Positions 15,464 through 20,491 of a DNA stretch of 20,491 nucleotides are shown here, piece after piece. The translations under genes and the position numbers were made by a program. The stretch spans positions 37,917-58,407 of the forward strand of contig PATA01000008.1 of the NCBI GenBank assembly GCA_002713495.1, read 5' to 3'. The notes below the pieces were generated by a model, which did no database searches, was not told the origin of the DNA, and saw nothing but the letters and a program-made list of their open reading frames with translations. Within the stretch, counting starts at the first letter, position 1. Every line of letters begins with the position of its first letter. Origin of the DNA: Flavobacteriaceae bacterium (GTDB lineage: Bacteria; Bacteroidota; Bacteroidia; Flavobacteriales; Flavobacteriaceae).

Positions 15464-16966
15464 TTAAAAAGGGCCTTTATTGTTATTTTTTGATGCATTT
15501 TTTGAAGCTCCTGGAAACTCCCCTCTTATTCCATGAAAAGGTGTTTTTAGAGACTCTATAGATTTGTTTAGGTTATTTTTTGCATCAACTGAACCTGGTG
15601 TTGTTTGGTACCAATTTTTAGTGATTTCATCAGGTTCTGTGTCACCAGTTTCATCTTTCCATTTATTTAATATTACTCTTAAATTATCTATTTTATTCTT
15701 AAACAAATTACTATTTATAAGGTTTTTCCTTTGAAATGGATCATTTCCTAAATCATAAAACTCCTCTTTTGGTCTCGGATTAATAAATATTTCCTTTTGA
15801 ATCTCTGTAGTCTCTCCTAGTTGATTCTTTTCAAGTAAACTCAGATAGGAGGAACTATTTATTGCATCTAAGGGACCTAGTTGAGCATACTGACTTCTAT
15901 TGTTTTCAATATACATGTAATCTTTACCTCTTACCATTCTTTGATGTGATTCATAGTCATGCCAATTATGTTCAGCGAAAGCGTAATTTCTAAACGATTT
16001 TTCGGGATTATTCAAAAGGTGTTTAAAACTAATTCCTTGAAAACTTTTCTCGATTTTAATATTTGCATAATCAAGAATTGTTGGTGCTATATCTATTGAA
16101 CTTGCTAAACTATTTGTATTACCAAGAACCTTTCCTTTTCTATACACAACAATGAACGGAGTCTTAACTCCTTGATCGTTTAATCGTGTTTTACTATGAG
16201 GGAAGGGTCTTCCATTATCAGCCATAATTATTATAAATGTATTTTCATAAATATTTTGTTTTTTCAATACTTCGACAACCTTTCCAATTGAATAATCAAA
16301 CCTTTTAATTTCATCATAATAATTAGCAAAATCTAATCGAGTTGGTTTGTCGTCAATTAAATACTCTGGAGGAGTCAATTTATTAGCTTCATGCGTGCCA
16401 GAAAATTCATTTAAACCCCAATCTCTGTGTGCGTCATGTGAAGCATACCATAAGAAAAAAGGTTTATTCATAGGTCTTTCTTCTAGATTACTAACCCATT
16501 TATCTTCTCCACCAAGACCTGTGATTTCTATATCTTCTTGAATTAAATCAAAACCACGTCTAACATAATTACCTAAATGGAATTTTCCTGAGGACACTGT
16601 ATAGTATCCGTCTTTATTTAGAACTTCAGCAAGACTTAACATATTTAATGGGGGTTCTGTGTGAAGTTCAGGGGCCCCAGTATTATGTGGATATCTTCCT
16701 GTCATTATTGAATTCCTACTCGGGCTACAGGAACTTGTTGTTAAATACATATTATTAAAGATCATACCCTCTGAAGCAAGGTTATCAATATTTGGAGTCT
16801 GAATAAATTCATTTCCATAGCAACCAAAGTCATCCCAACTTATATCATCTGCAAGAAAAATTATGAAATTAGGTCTCTGTGCCACTCTAGCAAATTTAGA
16901 ATTACATGAATAGAGAAATAATAATAAAAGAAAAAAATTAAAAATTAAAAAGATATATTTTTTCAT
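15464..16966 (-). CDS. Family S1 sulfatase, sulfamidase (SGSH)-like lipoprotein (fourth of cluster)
   Basis: A 500-aa sulfatase counted from the ATG at 16966; an upstream in-frame GTG at 16972 adds only two residues and is less likely. A strongly hydrophobic N-terminus ends in FLYSCNSK, a plausible lipobox with C21. Core motifs are FLADDISWDDFGCYGN (D40-D41), SSCSPSRNSIMTGRYPHNTG with formylglycine cysteine C80, SSGKFHLGN, YASHDAHRDWG, and MADNGRPFPHSK. The SSCSPSR setting and the HDxHR motif are shared with heparan N-sulfatase (sulfamidase) relatives, where the His/Arg pair contacts the substrate; many bacterial members act instead on O-sulfated sugars, so specificity is unknown. The gene abuts the third sulfatase gene with no gap (stop and start adjacent), so the two are surely one transcript. 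Confidence 0.93.
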   Translation of the reverse strand: MKKYIFLIFNFFLLLLFLYSCNSKFARVAQRPNFIIFLADDISWDDFGCYGNEFIQTPNIDNLASEGMIFNNMYLTTSSCSPSRNSIMTGRYPHNTGAPELHTEPPLNMLSLAEVLNKDGYYTVSSGKFHLGNYVRRGFDLIQEDIEITGLGGEDKWVSNLEERPMNKPFFLWYASHDAHRDWGLNEFSGTHEANKLTPPEYLIDDKPTRLDFANYYDEIKRFDYSIGKVVEVLKKQNIYENTFIIIMADNGRPFPHSKTRLNDQGVKTPFIVVYRKGKVLGNTNSLASSIDIAPTILDYANIKIEKSFQGISFKHLLNNPEKSFRNYAFAEHNWHDYESHQRMVRGKDYMYIENNRSQYAQLGPLDAINSSSYLSLLEKNQLGETTEIQKEIFINPRPKEEFYDLGNDPFQRKNLINSNLFKNKIDNLRVILNKWKDETGDTEPDEITKNWYQTTPGSVDAKNNLNKSIESLKTPFHGIRGEFPGASKNASKNNNKGPF

Positions 16967-17157
16967 AGGCACTTTTATTTAATTTAATTATTTGTCCAAA
17001 ATTGGGATATTCATTATATCAATTACTTCTTTAATATGGGTTTTTTTTAAAAAATATTTCCATTTTATAACTCATCGATTTAATATTTATTTGAAATTAA
17101 ATATTACTATTATATTTAAACAAAGAAATCACTTTTATCTATTACGTGTTTTTTTAT

Positions 17158-17169
17158 AAGAACCCTCTA
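17158..17169 (+). repeat. 12-bp direct repeat, right copy (flanks the sulfatase block)
   Basis: AAGAACCCTCTA, identical in sequence and orientation to 7717-7728. It lies in the 257-nt gap between the divergent sulfatase and lpxD genes, 55 nt before lpxD, which is the right edge of the accessory block. Surrounding bases are not shared between the copies. Confidence 0.5.
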
Positions 17170-17223
17170 AATTTTATAAGGTAAGTTAAATAAAATGAAG
17201 TATTTTTACGAAAACCTAAGTCA

Positions 17224-18216
17224 ATGAAAAAATTTAAATTAGAAGAAATTGCTAATTTTATATCAGGCGAAATACACTATAAACAAGATTTAACAATAAA
17301 TGGATTAAATGATCTTAAGAATGCTGAAAAAGGTCAAATTACATTTATTGGCAATTCTAAATTCAAAAAATATTGGGAGGAATCAAAAGCAAGTGCAGCT
17401 ATTGTAAATGATTGTATCAAAATAGACACAAGTGATAAACCAATAATTTTTGTTAAAGATGCTGATATTGCTATGGGTAAACTACTTGAAGTTTTTTCAC
17501 CAAAAAATGTCCCAGTCTTTGATCAAGATATTCATCCTTCAGCTGTAATACATCCCTCTGCGATTTTATCAAAAAATATTAAAATAGGACCGTTTTGTTA
17601 CATAGGAAAAGATGTTAGTATCGGAGAAGGGAGTATTATTTACCCTAATGTCAGTATTTTTGATAATAGTCTAATAGGCAATAATTGTGTTTTTTGGTCA
17701 GGCACTGTAATTAGAGAAAATTCAATCATTGGCAACTCTTGTATTTTTCATAACAATGTAAGTATCGGTGCCGATGGTTTTGGATACAGACCCTCTCCTG
17801 AGGGAAAAGGTCTAGTGAAAATTCATCATATTGGTAATGTAGTTATTGGAAATAATGTAGAAATTGGAGCAAATACGTGTGTTGATAAAGCTACCTTTGA
17901 TAGCACAGTGATTGGAGATGGGTGTAAAATTGATAATCTAGTTCAAATCGCTCATAATAGTGTAATGGGAAAATATTGCTTAATGGCCGGTAATTCCGGT
18001 TTAGCTGGAAGTGTTACTCTGGGTGATGGTGTCATGATAGGTGGAAGTGCCTCAGTAAAAGAACATACAAAAATTGGATCAGGCGCTAGTGTTGGCGCAG
18101 GTTCAGGTGTTATATCTGATGTAGCTCAGGGAACTACAGTATTAGGTTATCCGGCAGCTGAGTACAGAGAGATGTTAAAACAGTGGGTTGCAATAAAGAA
18201 ACTAGTAAAAAATTAA
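17224..18216 (+). CDS. lpxD: UDP-3-O-(3-hydroxyacyl)glucosamine N-acyltransferase LpxD
   Basis: The third enzyme of lipid A synthesis, which adds a hydroxyacyl chain from acyl carrier protein to the 2-amino group of UDP-3-O-acylglucosamine in the cytoplasm. The 330-aa product has the N-terminal uridine-binding domain (about 1-98, with ITFIGNSKFKKYW) and a left-handed beta-helix of hexapeptide repeats (about 102-300; HPSAVIHPSAIL onwards). The catalytic-histidine segment is NLVQIAHNSVMG, with H244 equivalent to the known His of the E. coli enzyme, and the GADGFGYRP loop (182-190) is typical. The C-terminal helix ends QWVAIKKLVKN. Bacteroidota genomes can carry LpxD paralogues, so this may be one of two. 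The small gene 19 nt downstream is probably in the same transcript. Confidence 0.95.
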   Translation: MKKFKLEEIANFISGEIHYKQDLTINGLNDLKNAEKGQITFIGNSKFKKYWEESKASAAIVNDCIKIDTSDKPIIFVKDADIAMGKLLEVFSPKNVPVFDQDIHPSAVIHPSAILSKNIKIGPFCYIGKDVSIGEGSIIYPNVSIFDNSLIGNNCVFWSGTVIRENSIIGNSCIFHNNVSIGADGFGYRPSPEGKGLVKIHHIGNVVIGNNVEIGANTCVDKATFDSTVIGDGCKIDNLVQIAHNSVMGKYCLMAGNSGLAGSVTLGDGVMIGGSASVKEHTKIGSGASVGAGSGVISDVAQGTTVLGYPAAEYREMLKQWVAIKKLVKN

Positions 18217-18235
18217 CTTATAAACATAATCTTGA

Positions 18236-18523
18236 GTGGATAGAGAAAAAATTATATCAGAATTCCTTAAAAACTTTAAACCAAAGGAAGAACAAAGTTG
18301 GAAAAGCTGTTATTTTTTCGCTTATAATTTAAAAAAAGAACATAATATTGATGTGAAATTAGTTGAAGGAATATCTAGAATAAAAAAAATTGATTATTGG
18401 ATTGTAAACTTACAAGGTACAGACTTAGATATACATGCAAGAGCTATTGGAGAAAAAGAAGACTTTATTGATAATCCAGAGCTAACATGGACACTGGAGG
18501 AGTTTGAAAGAGACAACTTTTAA
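18236..18523 (+). CDS. Small protein of unknown function (95 aa)
   Basis: I do not recognise this family. The protein is soluble and acidic, without signal peptide or membrane segment. It opens with a helix (MDREKIISEFLKNF), then WKSCYFFAYNLKKEHNIDV with a single cysteine C25, and then a strand-like DYWIVNLQGTDLDIHARAIG. The order C-x(n)-helix, YW-strand, D-x-H-A is loosely like small papain-fold proteins, in which Cys, His and Asp/Asn line up, but this is weak. The start is a GTG at 18236; a TTG three bases earlier runs into a stop after three codons. It follows lpxD by 19 nt and ends 63 nt before a terminator-like hairpin, so co-transcription with lpxD is likely. Confidence 0.6.
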   Translation: MDREKIISEFLKNFKPKEEQSWKSCYFFAYNLKKEHNIDVKLVEGISRIKKIDYWIVNLQGTDLDIHARAIGEKEDFIDNPELTWTLEEFERDNF

Positions 18524-18586
18524 TCAAATGGCTTACGAGAAGGTAAAAGGGCAAGATAAGTAACTAAAATATGGCACAAATATTAG

Positions 18587-18617
18587 GAGTAAAAAAAATA
18601 TTTTATACTCTTTTTTT
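18587..18617. terminator. Terminator-like hairpin between convergent genes
   Basis: GAGTA (18587-18591) pairs with TACTC (18606-18610); the stem can extend through A-rich and T-rich bases with one mismatch. Seven T follow (18611-18617), fitting an intrinsic terminator for the plus-strand lpxD unit. The A run on the 5' side would serve, more weakly, the minus-strand peptidase gene whose stop codon lies at 18616-18618. Confidence 0.65.
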
Positions 18618-20491
18618 ACCATATATATACTCTTTTAGACGGTTCTAGATACATAGAATCTCCCTCTTTAACATTAAATGCAGAATAAAATTCATCCATA
18701 TTTTTTAGAGGTTGATTCCCTCTATTGTAACCAGGAGAATGTGGATCAGACTTAATTTGATTTCTTAAAGATTGTTCTCTAATGTTAGATCTCCAAGATC
18801 TTGCATAAGCAATAAAAAATCGCTGTTTAGGGGAATAACCATCAATCTTATCAGGTTCACCATATTTATCATGATGTATCTCAAGAGCATCAAAAGCAGC
18901 ATGAACTCCACCTAAATCACCAATATTTTCTCCTAAAGTAAATTTACCGTTAATAAAAACATCTGGTAAAACTTCAATTGCGCTATATTGTTCAGCGAGC
19001 ATATCTCCTAAACTATTAAATTCCTGAAGATCATTTTCAGACCACCAATTAATTAAATTCCCATTTGCATCAAAGTCAGCACCACTATCATCAAAACCAT
19101 GAGATATTTCATGACCTATTACTGCACCTATTGCTCCATAATTTACAGCTGCGTCGGCTTTGTAATTAAAAAATGGAGGTTGTAAAATAGCTGCTGGAAA
19201 TCCGATTTCGTTAAATAGTGGGCTATAATAAGCATTAACTGTTTGGGGAGACATAAACCATTCAGATTTATCCACCGGTTTGTCAAGATCTGATAAATCA
19301 TCTTGTAGATAAAACTTTCTAATTTTTCTAAATGCATCAAAATACGATTTAGTTGAATTTCCAGATATATCCAATTTAGAAAAGTCTTCCCATTTATCTG
19401 GATAACCAACTTTATACTTTATCTTTTCTAATTTTTCAAAAGCTTTTAATTTTGTTGATTCATCCATCCAATTTAATTTTTCTATTCTCTTCCTATAAGC
19501 AATTACTAAATTATCCACTAGTTCTACAATTTGTTTTTTAGCTTTTGGAGGAAATTTTTTTGCTACATATAGTTTACCTAATGGCTCAGGAAGATAAGAA
19601 TTAACTACTCTCATGGAACTTTGATCAAAAGGCTCTTGCTTTTTTGCACCCCTTAATGTTTTGCTATAAAAATCCCAATTTGCTCGATCCATTTCAGTTG
19701 TAAGTATACTTGCTGAGGCGTCAATTAAGCACCACAAAACGTAATCTTTCAAGTGATCTACTTGATTGTTTTCAAGTATTTTATCTAAATTTTTAATATA
19801 ATCTAAATCATCAATAATCAAACTCTTTAAATTATCAATTCCCATATTCTTAAAATATTGAATCCAATTTATATTTTTAGATAGCATTGATAATTGCTTA
19901 ATAGATCTTGGATTATATATTTTTCTAGGATCTCTACTTTCAACTTTATCCATGGTTTCCTGAGCGATTTGCTTTTCAATTGACACAACATTAATTGATT
20001 TAGAAATTGCATCCTGACTTTTAAAACCAGCTAGGGTAAACATACGAGCTATATGTTTTTGGTATTTAGAGATTATTTTTTTAGAATCATCATCATTATT
20101 AACATAATAATCCCTTTGAAGACCTAATTGACCCGAGGACAAATAGAGAGAATTCTTATTACTATCTTTTAAATCTGAAAAAACTGAAAAACTTATAAAT
20201 GGTTTAGATCCAAGTCCCAAATTTAAAAAGTCCTCCATAATTTTTTGAAAGTCATTAATTGATGAAGTTTGATTAATCCTATCAATAAAGGGGTTAATAG
20301 GATCAACCCCAATTTGATTTCTAGATATGGTATCTTTTATCAAATTAAACAACAAAACAGCTTTTGCTTCATCTGAATCAGCCTTTAGATTCCTATCAGA
20401 TGCACTGGCATTTAAAATTGAGAGTAAATCTTTTGCGGTATTTTCTCTTAAAACTCCTGTAACTCCCCATCTGGTTTTATCATCTGGAATT
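18616..20491 (-). CDS. M13-family (neprilysin/PepO-like) zinc metallopeptidase, N-terminus outside window
   Basis: The frame is open to the window edge at 20491, so at least 45 residues precede the TTG at 20355, and the true start with its signal peptide is missing. The visible 624 residues cover most of the M13 fold. The segment just inside the edge (IPDDKTRWGVTGVLRENTAK) is typical of the N-terminal domain. Next come PLFNEIGFPAAILQPPFF, the gluzincin zinc motif HEISH (codons 19099-19113) in VIGHEISHGFDD, and GENIGDLGG with the third zinc ligand Glu. The C-terminus ends SKRVYIW, close to the R-x-W ending of the family. Members are usually secreted or lipid-anchored endopeptidases for short peptides, often of 670-690 aa; this fits. 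It is not visibly linked to other genes here. Confidence 0.95.
   Translation of the reverse strand, partial: IPDDKTRWGVTGVLRENTAKDLLSILNASASDRNLKADSDEAKAVLLFNLIKDTISRNQIGVDPINPFIDRINQTSSINDFQKIMEDFLNLGLGSKPFISFSVFSDLKDSNKNSLYLSSGQLGLQRDYYVNNDDDSKKIISKYQKHIARMFTLAGFKSQDAISKSINVVSIEKQIAQETMDKVESRDPRKIYNPRSIKQLSMLSKNINWIQYFKNMGIDNLKSLIIDDLDYIKNLDKILENNQVDHLKDYVLWCLIDASASILTTEMDRANWDFYSKTLRGAKKQEPFDQSSMRVVNSYLPEPLGKLYVAKKFPPKAKKQIVELVDNLVIAYRKRIEKLNWMDESTKLKAFEKLEKIKYKVGYPDKWEDFSKLDISGNSTKSYFDAFRKIRKFYLQDDLSDLDKPVDKSEWFMSPQTVNAYYSPLFNEIGFPAAILQPPFFNYKADAAVNYGAIGAVIGHEISHGFDDSGADFDANGNLINWWSENDLQEFNSLGDMLAEQYSAIEVLPDVFINGKFTLGENIGDLGGVHAAFDALEIHHDKYGEPDKIDGYSPKQRFFIAYARSWRSNIREQSLRNQIKSDPHSPGYNRGNQPLKNMDEFYSAFNVKEGDSMYLEPSKRVYIW

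Overview
The window looks like a chromosomal segment of an AT-rich (roughly 70% A+T) member of the Bacteroidota, most likely a marine flavobacterium. The reasons are the gene order ftsK - lolA - lptF/G - ribB, A-rich start regions without clear Shine-Dalgarno sequences, a tRNA promoter carrying the Bacteroidota -7 element TAnnTTTG, and a set of secreted sulfatases typical of marine polysaccharide degraders. This taxonomic reading is inference; no rRNA or other marker is present.

Left part (1-7358), housekeeping. The 3' end of an NhaC-type Na+/H+ antiporter gene is followed by a tightly packed plus-strand operon: ftsK (DNA translocase), a LolA-like lipoprotein chaperone, an LptF/LptG-family lipopolysaccharide-export permease, and a riboflavin gene (ribB fused to a degenerate GTP cyclohydrolase II domain). 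The reading frames overlap by 14, 1 and 4 nt. A TauE/SafE-family permease gene converges on ribB and overlaps its end. Behind it lies a tRNA-Ser(UGA) gene with a recognisable promoter.

Middle part (7359-17223), accessory. A 367-nt gene-free stretch after the tRNA carries an 11-bp copy of the tRNA 3' end and a tandem 9-bp repeat, both resembling integrase attachment-site remains. Then come a Tat-exported Gfo/Idh/MocA oxidoreductase (minus), a 73-aa membrane-anchored protein with its own terminator (plus), a THI5/NMT1-like protein without signal peptide (plus), and four different secreted sulfatases in two convergent pairs. An exact 12-bp direct repeat lies at both edges of this block (7717-7728 and 17158-17169). 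The block has no SusC/SusD pair, no recognised polysaccharide lyase or classical glycoside hydrolase, and no formylglycine-generating enzyme, so it is probably one part of a sulfated-glycan catabolic capacity whose other parts lie elsewhere.

Right part (17224-20491), housekeeping again. An lpxD gene (lipid A synthesis) and a small unknown ORF are followed by a terminator-like hairpin, and then by the 3' part of an M13 (neprilysin-like) metallopeptidase gene that runs off the window on the minus strand.

No CRISPR array, transposase, integrase, phage gene or wholly new multi-gene system was seen. The most interesting points are the sulfatase block with its flanking repeats, the tRNA-adjacent attachment-like scar, and the degenerate domain on RibB.
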